Shown here: positions 1 to 10,200 of the stretch, one piece after another
Position numbering within the stretch: the stretch's first letter is position 1
Layout of the letters: each line of letters starts with the position of its first letter
Source of the DNA: Phakellia ventilabrum
Lineage: Eukaryota; Porifera; Demospongiae; Axinellida; Axinellidae
Assembly (NCBI GenBank): GCA_963921505.1
Contig: OY997393.1
Span: forward strand, 6,274,927 to 6,338,926
DNA length: 64,000 bases
Direction: 5' to 3'
Program-made: the position numbers and the translations under genes
The notes under the pieces: generated by a model
The model's input: only the letters and a program-made list of their open reading frames with translations
Told to the model about the DNA's origin: nothing
Database searches by the model: none

Positions 1-923
1 ATGGATTTCAGAGTGATAGTGTCCGACTCCAATAGCTGAATAGTAATGTTAGTTACTGCCTCCTCTGTAGTTAGGGGTGTGGCACCAGCAAGTGTATAAT
101 TGGCCGATACATTCTCTGAAGCACTGAATGTGATGCGAGTCGGATCCAGTGACACCCGGTCTACCGTTTCATCAAAAAGAAAGAGGACTTCTGCACTATC
201 CAGATTGACTGAAAATGATACCACATTTGGAGGAGTGGTATCCGGAATGGTTGTGAGGGCCCTCTGTCTGGAGCTGGGATCACCATCAAGTGTGGGTTCG
301 ATGTAGTTGCCTGCGACATCGACCAAAAAGAAGCGGCTGAAGCGAATCCAGCAATTGAAGGTAGCCGTACATATCTGGTTGATGCGTTTCAGCTCATTCA
401 GATCAGTGGTGTCGAACTGAAGGGTGATATTGGTAGAGAAAAGTGGACCCAGGATGTCTCCCTGTAGGAAGCTGGTCACTCTATCACATGATCCTGCACA
501 GTCAAAACTCGACTGCAGCATTAGCGTGGTGAAGTTGGCAGACGGGGTTCGGATCACCTCGGTGAAATTCAAAACAAGCAGTCCAGCATCGAAATCAAAT
601 TCCACAAATTGGGCCAGCATAGGCGATGTCATATCGGCTGTAAAGTCCGCACTTGAAATCGCAAGGCACTGACCGTCCAAGGTGCCATCAATTGGTAAAC
701 CCACAGCATCCAGTATGGCATCCGAGAGGAACGTTAGGTAGCAGTCATCTCCGTCCTGATCACTGGAGCAAAGTGACCTTTCCTTGATAGCATTCAAATC
801 CTCATCGCCAAATTGGATGGCAATCTCGTCGGAAAGTTCTTCGTCCACGTGACCCAAAACGGCCAGCAGAAGTGAGACAATAATGGCGAGTTTATACAGT
901 TGTCTCATTCTCTCGCATTTCAT
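1..923 (-). CDS. Secreted giant Ig-like repeat protein, 5' end (partial, runs off window)
   Basis: An open frame of 307 codons runs leftward from the ATG at 923 to the window edge without a stop. The start M-K-C-E-R-M-R-Q is followed by the hydrophobic stretch L-A-I-I-V-S-L-L-L-A-V-L-G, a good signal peptide with likely cleavage after V-L-G. The mature chain opens inside a domain: D-L-N-A-I-K, then a Cys pair (L-C-S ... D-C-Y-L-T-F). A complete Cys-pair domain enters at about 635 and a third domain at about 242 (D-T-T-P-P). These are the same SbsA/Big_5-like modules as in the plus-strand gene, so the two are divergent paralogues. An in-frame ATG at 941 (M-N-L-T-Q-V) is possible, but its context is poorer (C at -3 against G for 923); a stop lies at 1008-1010. 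Leader and repeats share one exon here, unlike the plus-strand gene. Role: inferred extracellular structural or adhesion protein. Confidence 0.85.
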   Translation of the reverse strand, partial: MKCERMRQLYKLAIIVSLLLAVLGHVDEELSDEIAIQFGDEDLNAIKERSLCSSDQDGDDCYLTFLSDAILDAVGLPIDGTLDGQCLAISSADFTADMTSPMLAQFVEFDFDAGLLVLNFTEVIRTPSANFTTLMLQSSFDCAGSCDRVTSFLQGDILGPLFSTNITLQFDTTDLNELKRINQICTATFNCWIRFSRFFLVDVAGNYIEPTLDGDPSSRQRALTTIPDTTPPNVVSFSVNLDSAEVLFLFDETVDRVSLDPTRITFSASENVSANYTLAGATPLTTEEAVTNITIQLLESDTITLKS

Positions 924-1350
924 GACTTGAGTGAGGTTCATTAGAGCGTGGGTGAATAGAAGCCTGTGTGTAATTACATGCAGAGGAGAGAGGTTATTAA
1001 GTGACTGTTACATCATAACTGCCACATTGTTTTCTATTATTCGCTCAAAAGAACTTGCTCTTGAATTATAAAGAACACATAGACATATGAAGGCTGTGTC
1101 AAATACATTTTAGGTGAAATAGCTGATCACTATAGCTATTGGCCTTTTGGTAAAAAAAATCCTACCAAGAATGTACACACATGTATTCATTGTTTGACAT
1201 AGCAATGCTTGTCACTGAAGTCCTCGACATCTGCTACATGTATATAGTGTCTGTAATTTTCCATGTGTACGCTGAATAGCTATAGGACTGGAATGCTTTC
1301 TCAATCTGCTGAAAATGTACAAAACGTTTGTACACTAAACCATATTTACC

Positions 1351-1755
1351 CATTATGCTATTGTGCGATTGCCATAGCACGTAAAAAAATAAACCTTTTC
1401 CCGCTCCAAGTTTAGCCTGGTTGATGGTTCATTTTGTTTGGCCTTAGGCTGCTGTCTCACTCTGCAAGCATGGTAAAACAGTCTTTTGGGTAATTGTTGC
1501 AATTAGCTAATTAAAGGCTGTCCCATGGCTGTCTATTATGCCTACCCAATAGGGCTTCAGTCTGGACATGGACACAAGCAGCTGACACCAGAATGCCTGG
1601 CCAGAGATGCAACTGTATATACTCAACCTTGTCTGCAGAGACCACCCCTAATCAAGCAGCCTGTAGCTACACTGCTATTGAGCTCATGTGATCCTTGCAA
1701 TTTATTCAATGGTCCCATCACATCAAAATATGAAATTTTGTTTGATGCAGCTGAG
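1351..1755. repeat. Tandem duplication in the divergent promoter, unit 1 (405 bp)
   Basis: The unit begins with CATTATGCTATTGTGCGA, which recurs exactly 405 bp later at 1756. Shared blocks are AATAAACCTTTTCCC (about 1389 and 1790), CTGTCTCACTCTGCAAG (about 1452 and 1854), AATTAAAGGCTGTCCCA (about 1510 and 1953) and a 60-70 bp block around CCTACCCAATAGGGCTTCAG. The units differ by many substitutions and small indels, so the duplication is old. An 89-codon frame in it is most likely chance. It could be a fragment of a dispersed element; no terminal inverted repeats or target-site duplications were recognised. Confidence 0.8.
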
Positions 1756-2130
1756 CATTATGCTATTGTGCGACTGCCACAGCACAAAAAATAAACCTTT
1801 TCCCACTCCGAGTTTAGCATGGTTGATGGTTAATTTTGCTTGGCCTTAGACTGCTGTCTCACTCTGCAAGCTCAAAGGAAAACAGTCATGCTGATATAGT
1901 TTATTATAGTCCTTTATTCTACACTGCCAGTGGACCTTGTCAGAGGAGCACCTAATTAAAGGCTGTCCCAAGATTAGCTACTGGGCTCAGTGGGCCGTCT
2001 CTTATGCCTACCCAATAGGGCTTCAGTCTGGACATTCACACAGGCAGCTGGCACCGGAATGTCTTGCCAGGGATGCACCTGTACACTCAACCTTGTCTGT
2101 AGAGACCACCCCTAATCAGGCTGTAGCTAT
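1756..2130. repeat. Tandem duplication in the divergent promoter, unit 2
   Basis: This is the second, diverged copy of the 405 bp unit, directly following the first. It carries an insertion of about 40 bp relative to unit 1 between the CTGTCTCACTCTGCAAG block and the AATTAAAGGCTGTCCCA block. Recognisable homology fades near 2130, so unit 2 appears to lack the last 50-100 bp of unit 1. There is no third copy on either side. Confidence 0.75.
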
Positions 2131-2736
2131 AGCGTCTTGTAGTCAGCTGTGTTTCGCCCCTCCCCTTTATTAAATGTACATCAGTCCCCATTTTTAACAA
2201 TAGCCTACAACACTCGTGCTTTTCAAACACTACATTATCTTATACTTCGAATTTGTTTCCTCTATGGCTCATATAGCATACACTTCCAAAGGTACACACA
2301 CTCACCTACGCTCATGCATGCATCATTGTGCACGCAGAGTCGTAGTTGTAATAGGGGCGGGGCTTCTCTTCCTAATCTGACTTGATGCACGGTTCGCTCC
2401 TTGAGGGTTTCTCTTTTAGATGTTCTATCGTAGCTAAATTACTCGCAGGTATATACTGGTACGCTAAGGTAGCTGCACTACACTCTACGAGTGTGTAGCT
2501 GTAGATTCGCGGACTTCCGTATTCCACGGACCCTCCTCCTCGATGAATACGATAATTACCGATTGTTTATTCGCCTGTTTACCGCCCCTTTCCATGGCTA
2601 CTCTGGGAACGTCTGAATTTTTTTTCCCAAAGCTTAGAATAGAAATGGCCAGATATGCAGAGTAAATCTAGTGTGATACAAATTATATTTTTCTTATAAC
2701 CCTCCATCGGATAATCTTTTGGAGGCATTCCCAGGC

Positions 2737-2783
2737 TCCGATCGTAGATAATATAGCTTCCCTATATATTATCTATACTCGGA
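2737..2783. repeat. AT-rich imperfect inverted repeat
   Basis: The arm TAGATAATATAG (2745-2756) and the arm CTATATATTATCTA (2762-2775) are reverse complements apart from a two-base bulge, around a 5 bp loop. Weaker pairing (CCGA with TCGG) continues outward. It would form a stable hairpin in either strand. It may be a small inverted-repeat element remnant or a regulatory palindrome; nothing in the sequence decides between these. Confidence 0.6.
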
Positions 2784-3231
2784 TTTACTGATAGCATAAG
2801 CTTACTGTCAAAGAGCATCTACGTTACAAAGACAGACATGTTTTTTGTTGTTTTTTTACTTTTGCCTTCATTACGCGTATCATTATTAATGCATGCATGT
2901 TTAAATTATATAGCAAAGACTCATCATAAAATAAGATATCCACAGTTATCATAGAGGTAGCAAACGCGTATAGTTTTCTTCTAGCGCGCCTTTAAGAAGT
3001 GAGCTATTTTTGGAGAGAGGAAATAGATTATGAATATTGGATACAGCGCATACAGTTCCCGCCTACATGCGGCGCCTATCATAGAAGCCTGTACCTTGAT
3101 ACAGAAGGTTTGCTTTCCAAGGCTTTAGCTATCTAGCTTTCAGTTAGTAGAAGTAGCAAAAATTGAAGCGTATTTCTACGCCCCGAAAACCTTCAGCTAG
3201 GGGCCATCGCACAGTGATTCGACAGCCCCAC

Positions 3232-3254
3232 CTCTTCGGCGCGCGAACGAAGAG
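3232..3254 (+). promoter_or_regulatory. Short perfect inverted repeat just upstream of the plus-strand start codon
   Basis: CTCTTCG (3232-3238) and CGAAGAG (3248-3254) pair perfectly around a 9 bp CG-rich loop, ending 23 bp before the ATG at 3278. If transcription starts upstream, it would be a 5' UTR stem-loop near the initiation codon. Its function is unknown. Confidence 0.4.
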
Positions 3255-3277
3255 CAGCAAAGGCGAAGAAAGAAGCC

Positions 3278-3300
3278 ATGTCGGCGATGTCGAATTTGAG
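3278..3300 (+). CDS. Exon 1 of the giant repeat-protein gene: start of the signal peptide
   Basis: The exon encodes M-S-A-M-S-N-L plus the first two bases of an Arg codon. The start has G at -3. A second in-frame ATG at 3287 would also give a complete leader. The donor is AG|GTAGGC at 3300/3301, a phase 2 intron. Joined to exon 2 and to the first codon of exon 3 it gives a 29-residue secretory signal: short basic n-region, hydrophobic core I-A-A-L-A-L-I-V-I-L-L and a cleavage site A-S-A|Q-A. That clean leader is the reason for preferring this spliced start over unspliced starts next to the large exon. Confidence 0.75.
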
Positions 3301-3662
3301 GTAGGCATCGTAAAGTAAAGGTAGACTTGGAAAAGAATACCCTTAAGTGATGGATTAAAGGCTGATGATACAGAAATACTGCGTAGAGAATTTTTAAGGG
3401 GGTGTGGCTGGCTGGTATAGCTTAGCTACACGCATACGCATTGTCTAATTTTTACAATGAAGCCACAGCTGTGTGCAGATTACTGAACGGAGTAATTAGA
3501 CGCTGTGGGCCTGTCTTATCGGCTACACTGCCGGCCTGAAGGAAGGGGGTGGGTGGGGAACATGGAAGAACGATGAAAAAGGGGTGGGTATTGATAAAAT
3601 AGACAATCATGCTGCCACTGAGTGCTGACATGTCTCACAATCTTGTCTTTTGTTTGCTATAG
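3301..3662 (+). other. Intron 1 (362 bp, phase 2)
   Basis: Donor GTAGGC; acceptor TTTGTTTGCTATAG at 3649-3662 with a pyrimidine-rich tract. It holds a G-rich run at 3545-3558 (three runs of three or more G with single-T spacers) and two more G runs at 3581-3588, which could form a G-quadruplex in the coding-strand RNA. Otherwise nothing was recognised. Confidence 0.7.
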
Positions 3663-3721
3663 GTTGGCTCGGAGTCCAATTGCAGCCCTTGCACTGATTG
3701 TGATTCTGCTCACAGGAGCCA
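3663..3721 (+). CDS. Exon 2 of the giant repeat-protein gene: hydrophobic core of the signal peptide
   Basis: This 59 bp exon reads R-L-A-R-S-P-I-A-A-L, then A-L-I-V-I-L-L-T-G-A and one base of the next codon. The donor is CCA|GTGAGT at 3721/3722, a phase 1 intron exactly at the boundary between leader and mature protein. Phase 1 introns at that place are the usual arrangement for modular secreted proteins. With exon 1 the leader occupies 82 coding bases. Confidence 0.8.
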
Positions 3722-3933
3722 GTGAGTTTCTTGACACTTTCTGACTCATAAGCCATTTGTGGTCATGTATGCAATACGGTGAAGCGTGGTTTTATTGGCG
3801 TATAGCTATTTATTCATGAAAGTATTTGTAGATTACCTTTCACAAATAGTGAGGGGCAAGAATAATTATACCCCATTGCCCTAAGGCCTTAGTCTAATTA
3901 CCCGGCACCGCATATGCAGAGGAATTTTTTTTT

Positions 3934-3979
3934 GTCTGTTTGTCCGTCTGTCTGTCTGTTTGTCCGTCTGTCTGTCTGC
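3934..3979 (+). repeat. TCTG/TCCG tetranucleotide microsatellite
   Basis: A run of imperfect GTCT/GTTT/GTCC units with an internal near-repeat of about 24 bp, directly preceded by a T9 run. It looks like the simple-sequence tail of a dispersed element whose body would lie in the next 200-400 bp. Confidence 0.75.
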
Positions 3980-4580
3980 TTAAAAATTTAAGATACCTTT
4001 CTAGCAGGTGATTTAGAGGGTTTAGCGATTTCAACACGCAGCAACAATGATGAAATTCGCCATATCTTAGTTTATGTGTATCTGATAGGCGCAAAAGCGT
4101 TTTTGTACTGTGTATTTCCATACCGCAATGGGTCACGCCCATAGCAAAGAGCCAATGGTGGTGCACCTCTCCATCCGCGGAGCTTACCATAAAAAAAGGT
4201 GGCTACTGACGCTACTGCTACCGTTTCTGAAGAGTCGGGATGACTAAACTTATTTGGAGCGTTTAGAGACCTGAGGCCTTCGCTATTAGAAACCAGGGCT
4301 AGAATCATGGGACTTACACCATCTGAAAGACAAAAAGTCATTAATTTTACCAGTCCAGACCCTGATACCCCTCAAGTTTTGGAGCTATGGGCCTCTGAAG
4401 TTTGGCATTATGTACTGAAGCAGCCTGAGTTTAACCAAGCATAGCACTTACATGCAAGAGAGTATAAAGCCAGTACATATACCAGATGAAAGCAATATGC
4501 CTGCTCATTTCGATCGGGCTCTCTGTCTACTGACCACAAATTGGCTCACAAATTGGCTCACAAACATATCATCAAATGCC

Positions 4581-4614
4581 GACGTTTCAACTGCTGGGCT
4601 GCAGTCTTCATCAG
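4581..4614 (-). ncRNA. Hammerhead-ribozyme-like motif 1 (intron 2, antisense)
   Basis: On the minus strand the order is CTGATGA (4614-4608), a hairpin with arms ACTGC and GCAGT around a 6-base loop (plus a possible G-T closing pair), then GAAAC and GTC (4588-4581). CTGATGA, hairpin and GAAA are the invariant core and stem II of a hammerhead. The compressed GAAACGTC end is typical of the minimal hammerheads carried by Penelope-like retroelements and retrozymes. Helix I pairing with the flanks was not convincing, so it may be a decayed copy. No reverse transcriptase was seen nearby. Confidence 0.5.
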
Positions 4615-6092
4615 GCCAGAACATCAACAGAGAGTACAGGCAGAACTCAGAGCAATAATTAGCTTAGTCTAGAGTCTACTAAAAGCGAAGCCTAACAAGT
4701 CTAGACAAGCCTATTACAAAAAAAACACAAAGTAAACAGTTGATTATTGAAAGCATTTCACAGTATGCCTTCCAATTGTGTGTTTTACCAGACGCCCATC
4801 TTGACCTGAAATAAGGCAATTTCCTATCCACGCGAATGTACAGCTATCCCAACTCTTCACAAACTGGCATTGGCTCTTCATTGGCGATAAGTTCTGTTTC
4901 AAAACTTGATGGCTTGATTCACTGTCATTGGCTCTTTGCAGAGCCATGACATCATCACTTAAATGTATGTAGACGTAAGTCCATGTACCTATGGTTCAGA
5001 CCTCCTCTGCCATTGCTGGTCGACGTATACCGTCAGGAGCACAGGGTATGTATTCACCGAGGTTATAAGCAGGTCACAGAGGGGTCTGACCAAGGCTGTC
5101 CAATTAGAATACTTGTTTTGTGTTGGATAGGTGAAAGGCTTCCTGCTGCCTTGTAGTCCCATTCCCTGGCTATGTAATCGGAAAACGGGGCCTGGGAATG
5201 AGGCTAGCTGCCTAGAGCATGGGCCAGTCCTAGCCACTGGAGCTGCATGTACCCCATCTTTGAAATGGAATTTGTCATCACCGCTTCCTAATTCAGCTAG
5301 TTGACCTTGAAAGCTTAGAGGGGTAAAATGCGTTCCAATCCCAAGTGTTTGCTATCGACCGTTACCTTTACAACAGCCTAGATAGATAGATTGTTAGGTT
5401 CTCATTCAAGCTTCATCCTGCTAGCCGCCACTATTGAGATTCCTAGTGTGTTATTTGTAGGGAGCATATTCATACCTATAGGTCATGGTTGTTATGACAA
5501 CAAAATAGTAAATACTGAATGAATATAATATTTCACATCCTCCATGTGAGGTAATGACCAAAGTTTGTGTGTGTTGCTATGTACACACATACTGGAACTA
5601 TATACCTATTTGGTAGGTCTTGCTCCTTATAATGCCTCAGGTTCAAGTCAACAGGTGTTGATGTGGATAGCAGAGTTTTGACTTATACGCATGTTGGCAT
5701 GGATTTCTGGTCATTGATCCTTGAATCTAAAAGGCCAATTCACGAAAAATTTGTCTCTCATAATTATATTACTATAACGAGGGTGATTGCACTGCCAAGT
5801 GTAAGTACAGCAATTGTGTACTGTAAGTTCTGCAGGCGAACAGAACCGTGAATGTAATGAATCATGACCTGGGCATGGCAAGACGGGGGTATTTTTGTGA
5901 GCCAGCTGGTCGCCAAAAAAAATCAACTAACCCAAAACTGTGCATAGCAGTTACATGCTGCCTCACTGACTTGACTTTCTGAAAATGGAGAAGACCTAAC
6001 AGGCTCATTATACAAGACTAGCTAACTGTACGGTATACTGTAAGTAATGTCAGTCTCGTGCTTACCAAAACTTTCTTACTCGGGCAAAACAC

Positions 6093-6125
6093 GCAACGTT
6101 TCAGCCTGAGCTGGGCCTTTGTCAG
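6093..6125 (-). ncRNA. Degenerate hammerhead-like motif 2 (intron 2, antisense)
   Basis: On the minus strand: CTGACAA, a hairpin with arms GCC and GGC around CAGCTCA, then TGAAACGTTGC. The layout matches motif 1, but the core CTGATGA is changed at two positions. It is therefore probably an inactive relative. Same strand and intron as motif 1, about 1.5 kb away, consistent with two remnants of one repeat family. Confidence 0.35.
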
Positions 6126-7278
6126 ATGTGTTTCAAGCATGCATACGTTCGGTATTAATCAAGTATGGCTTCTACTTACTGGCTTTGCTATTTTACGCCG
6201 CTTCTGGTAAATCAAGGTATTATAGAGTATTCTTGTGCAGCAATCTTTAGCAGAAAGAAGACTTATTAGCACAAACCTGCAAATAATGATACTTGATTCA
6301 TTGCATTCCAGCTGGTATGGTAACCAAACATACAAACAGAGGAATATGATTTGTGAATGCAATTAGCTAGGCAGCTCTATTGGCTACAGTTGGGTGTATG
6401 TGTGTGTTCTTTTGGTCCAGTGTTTGCAACTATGCTGTTTCCAAGTATACAACTATGGGTATTACTATGATGTAATGCTAGAAGCACAATGCAAGGCCTT
6501 TGTATAATATCATACATTTCTGGTCAATGGTATAGCTATAGTCCTGGCATAGCAGATGAGCACATGCTATTTTTGAAATACCTAATGGAATGTCTGTTTT
6601 TCTAAAACCTCTTAATGTAAAATCACCTTCCTCATTTATCTCCCTCACGTGATATAAAATATGAGCAGTAAAACATTAGTATGGGTAGGAGAGTTGCAGC
6701 TCTCAGGCAATGAAGTGAGATAGCAGGTCCTTTGCTACTTTTTGAGGCTTGTCTATATAATAGACTGAGTGGTAAAGTAGTTTTTCTTAGAAATAGGTAA
6801 GAATGTAGTGCATCCATACTTTGGTTGTTCCCTTGTTAAAAGTTACTCCCCTTTTCAAATAATACTTGTGGAGTGCCACCTGGATCTGCATGTCTAATCA
6901 GTATTAATATTCCTGTAAGCATTACATTAACGAAAATAACTGGAATTTTTCATGGCAACAGTTTTATTGCGATGCAGTGAGTAACTAAGTGTACAGAAAC
7001 ATGCCCTATAGCCTCTGGCTAGTTAGCTCTGTTTATGCCAGGAACAGTTTACTGAAAATTTTTCCTTTGTAGTTGTGACCTGGGGACAGTCGATTAGTTG
7101 TGGGAGTAGCCTGACTCCTACAACATAGAGCTATATCTATGACTATATTGTAAGGTTCTTTAATGCTTTGTAAATTAGCTTGTGTAAATTAATAACACAG
7201 TCTTTGAGTGGCTATGCAATGAGCACGAGAGCCTGGTGACGAGGTTATCCTGTTTGTACTATATGTGTGTTTCCTCAG

Positions 7279-10200
7279 GTGCACAGGCGCCAATGTATGA
7301 TGATACGATGTCCATTTTGGACCTTGATGCAAACACCCTAATACTTCAGTTTGATGACATTGGCATGACTACGGCCGTTGATTGTTCAAAGATACGTCTT
7401 GGGGCTTCGATGAATGATTTAGGTAACGCAATCCCTTTATCACAGCCTCCAACTATTACTCCTGGAATGAACACTGTACAGTGTGAGTTAGGAAGTGAGC
7501 TCCAAATTTTGATTAAGACTGATTCAACGTTTGGTACCAGTGCTTTAGACACTTTTGTCTACTTTGAAGCTGGGAGTGGTATTATCAGTACAGGTGGGAC
7601 GGAACTTCCTCCTGATACCGGAGGTATTAGTGTGGGTATAACCATGAACGATGTGACTCCGCCAGAGCTTCTCAGCTTCGTTGAGTTTAACCTCGACCAG
7701 GGTCTCATTACATTGCAATTCTTAGAGGCCGTTGATGTTTCTTCATTGATGTTCCAAGACCTCACCTTTATGGCCGACTTCACCCTGTCTGCCAGCCTGG
7801 AGTCCTTTACACTGACCGGAGGTGAGTGCAATGAAACATTCAACTGCACAAGTGGAGACGTTGTGACTTTCATGATCCTACCCGAGGATCTGAATGAGAT
7901 TAAATTGCTGAGTGACCTCTGCACTGGTACAACTGACTGTGTGCCATCATACGGAGGTATTTTCGTTTCCGATTTTACACCGATTGCAATTTCAGCTTAT
8001 GACCCACTCACCAGCCTTCAATCACGACATCAGTTGATAACATTCATCTCGGACACCACCAGCCCCGAACTTATAGCCTTCGATCTCAACTTGAGCACAG
8101 ACGAGCTAACTCTTGAGTTTGATGAGCCTGTTAGTGTGGCAATCCTGATGGTTTCACAGATCACCCTCCAGGCAACTGCCACAGGTGGAGAAATGATCCA
8201 GTTATCGGGAGAAACGGTGGTGCCAGTATCAGACGCTGTCACTCTGGTCCTCACATTGAGTGGTGATGCCAATAGGCTAAAACTATCGTCATTTGCAACA
8301 TCAGAGAACGACACTTACCTCTTTCTGACTGCAACTGCCATTGAAGATCTCTATGGCTTCCCAGTCATAGCTATAGACTCCACCAATGCTCAACCAGTTA
8401 GGACCTACACTAGCGATATCACCCCTCCGCAGATAGCAGCTGTGGTCCTCGATCTCGACTCCAACCAAGTTTTAGTGACTTTCTCAGAGCCAGTGCTGGT
8501 TGACTCCATTGTTGCAAGCAATTTTAGTCTCTCCAACGGCTCAGTGACTTTCCTAGACTTGGAGAGAGCCACTCTCCTAGATGACACCGGTATGCCTGCC
8601 ATGGGTGCACTAGTTACTGTGGGCTTTGAACTCGATGGCCAGACTCTGACACAGCTAAAAACTGACCCAGGTATTGGTACGATGTCTTCCAATACCTTCC
8701 TCGAGGCCGAAACTTTCTCATTTGCAGACACTTCCAACAACACCGTAGACATGGCCCAGCAAGTGCAGGCTAGTATGGTTGTTCCTGACAACACTGCAGC
8801 GCAACTGATTGACATTACCCTAGACCTGGATACTGGCATATTGGTACTTATCTTTAACGACGTTATCGATGCTAGCAGCGAGAGGCTCGATCGGAGAACT
8901 GTTTCTATCCAGGATGCGCAGACCTCTATTGCTCAGCCTTATGACCTTACAAGTGGCACTGTACTGAGTGGTGATAGCACAGAAATTATGATTGCTATAA
9001 ACTCAGATGATCTGACGGTCATCAAGGCTAACTTGGATATAGCCACAGCTCAGAGTGACTCCTATGTGACTGTGGAGGCTTCAGCCTTCAACGATCTCCG
9101 AGGTGAAGACATCATCGCCACCACAGATGACAACGCCATCCAGGCATCAAACTACACAGCCGACTCCACTCCACCAGAGATCATGGCATTTGATTTTGAT
9201 CTTAATGCCGGTCAACTTATCCTAACCTATGATGAACCGATTGACGATGCGTCTTTCGTATTCAATCGTATTTTCATTCAAGAGAGCTCCCTGAACACAT
9301 CTGATTTCATTGGTCTTCAGGGTGGGACCACTGCTCCCAGCAACTTAGCAACTGTCATCACCCTCACGCTGGACAGAAATGACCTCAATGACCTCAAAGC
9401 CAATACCAACATTGGTACCTCTTCAGACAACACCTACCTTCAGCTGCTCACTGGGGCTAACACAGATACAGCTGGGAATCCAGTAGTGGCCACTTTGCTG
9501 AATGCCAGTCTCGCTGCTATTCCAGTCACCACATTCACCCGTGATACCACGCCACCAACGCTCGATAGCTTCGTGTTTGACCTTGATCAAGGACAACTTT
9601 TGATTACATTTGATGAGACTGTGAACGCTTCGTTATTTCAGCCAAACACGCTTGTTCTTCAGAACATGGATGCTTCACTCACGGTACCGATCACTCTTGG
9701 TGGATTCACCATGGTCAATGACCCCATCATCACTCTGACCCTTGTCCCCGATGACATCAACACGATTAAACTAATTCAGGGATTGGGTGAAACCATCGCA
9801 AATACGTATCTTCGTCCCATGGTTGGCGGTGTAGCAACCGATATGAGCGGTAATGTAGCGCTACCAGGTATTGCAGTACAAGCCACTGATGTAATTCCTG
9901 ATACCACGCCCCCAGTTTTAGAGCGATACATTGTCAATCTCAGTGATGACACCTTCAGCCTTACGTTTGATGAACCAGTGAATAGCACCTCCTTCGATTT
10001 TAGCCAATTTATTCTCTATGAGAGGGGCACACTCAGCCTGAGCACGATTAACATTCCTCTTGATGGGACAGTCATTTCACCGGATGGTATTGTTATCAGA
10101 GTGCAATTGCCAATCGCACTGGCTCTTGAGATCAAGACCACATCTAGCATTGCTGAGGCCACTACCAATACTTTCATTGGCTTCTCTATGGGGGCTGTTG

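Larger units (their letters stand above)
924..3277. promoter_or_regulatory. Divergent intergenic region between two head-to-head paralogues
   Basis: About 2.35 kb separates the two start codons and must hold both promoters and 5' UTRs. I see no conserved coding frame in it. It contains a diverged tandem duplication (1351 to about 2130), an AT-rich imperfect inverted repeat (2737-2783), and two GC-box-like sequences in opposite orientation (2354-2363 and 2582-2588). A CpG-containing stretch with a short perfect inverted repeat (3232-3254) lies just before the plus-strand ATG. No convincing TATA box could be assigned to either gene. Everything else between 1010 and 3230 is AT-rich and featureless to my reading. 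Confidence 0.5.
3722..7278 (+). other. Intron 2 (3,557 bp, phase 1), repeat-bearing
   Basis: Donor GTGAGT; acceptor GTGTTTCCTCAG at 7267-7278. It is the only long intron seen. It contains a TCTG-type microsatellite (3934-3979), a doubled 12-mer around ACAAATTGGCTC (about 4536-4562), and two hammerhead-ribozyme-like motifs on the minus strand (4581-4614 and 6093-6125). A GGCCTGGGAATGAGGCT stretch near 5188 has the look of a dispersed repeat end. The region 4090-4340 is also likely repeat-derived. I found no coding exon and no tRNA. An in-frame ATG at 7263 lies inside the acceptor region and would give a protein without a leader, so it is not used here. Confidence 0.75.

Noticed and set aside
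100-672. Plus-strand frames at 100-306 and 424-672
   Set aside because: They are shadows of the minus-strand secreted repeat gene, whose frame gives a signal peptide and recognisable domains.
1525-2173. Two similar plus-strand frames, one in each tandem unit (1525-1794, 1937-2173)
   Set aside because: Their similarity is explained by the tandem DNA duplication. The frames differ in start and end and resemble no known protein.
3894-4341. Minus-strand frames across the microsatellite in intron 2
   Set aside because: The translation includes the T-D-R-Q simple repeat from the TCTG tract and overlaps likely repeat DNA; no conserved domain.
4400-6200. A complete Penelope-like retroelement in intron 2
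   Set aside because: Only hammerhead-like words are seen. No reverse transcriptase or GIY-YIG endonuclease frame and no terminal repeats were recognised.
7263-7280. In-frame ATG at 7263 as an unspliced start of the giant frame
   Set aside because: It falls within the splice acceptor and gives no signal peptide, while the two upstream exons give a complete leader with matching phases and good splice sites. It remains the fallback if the exons are not confirmed.
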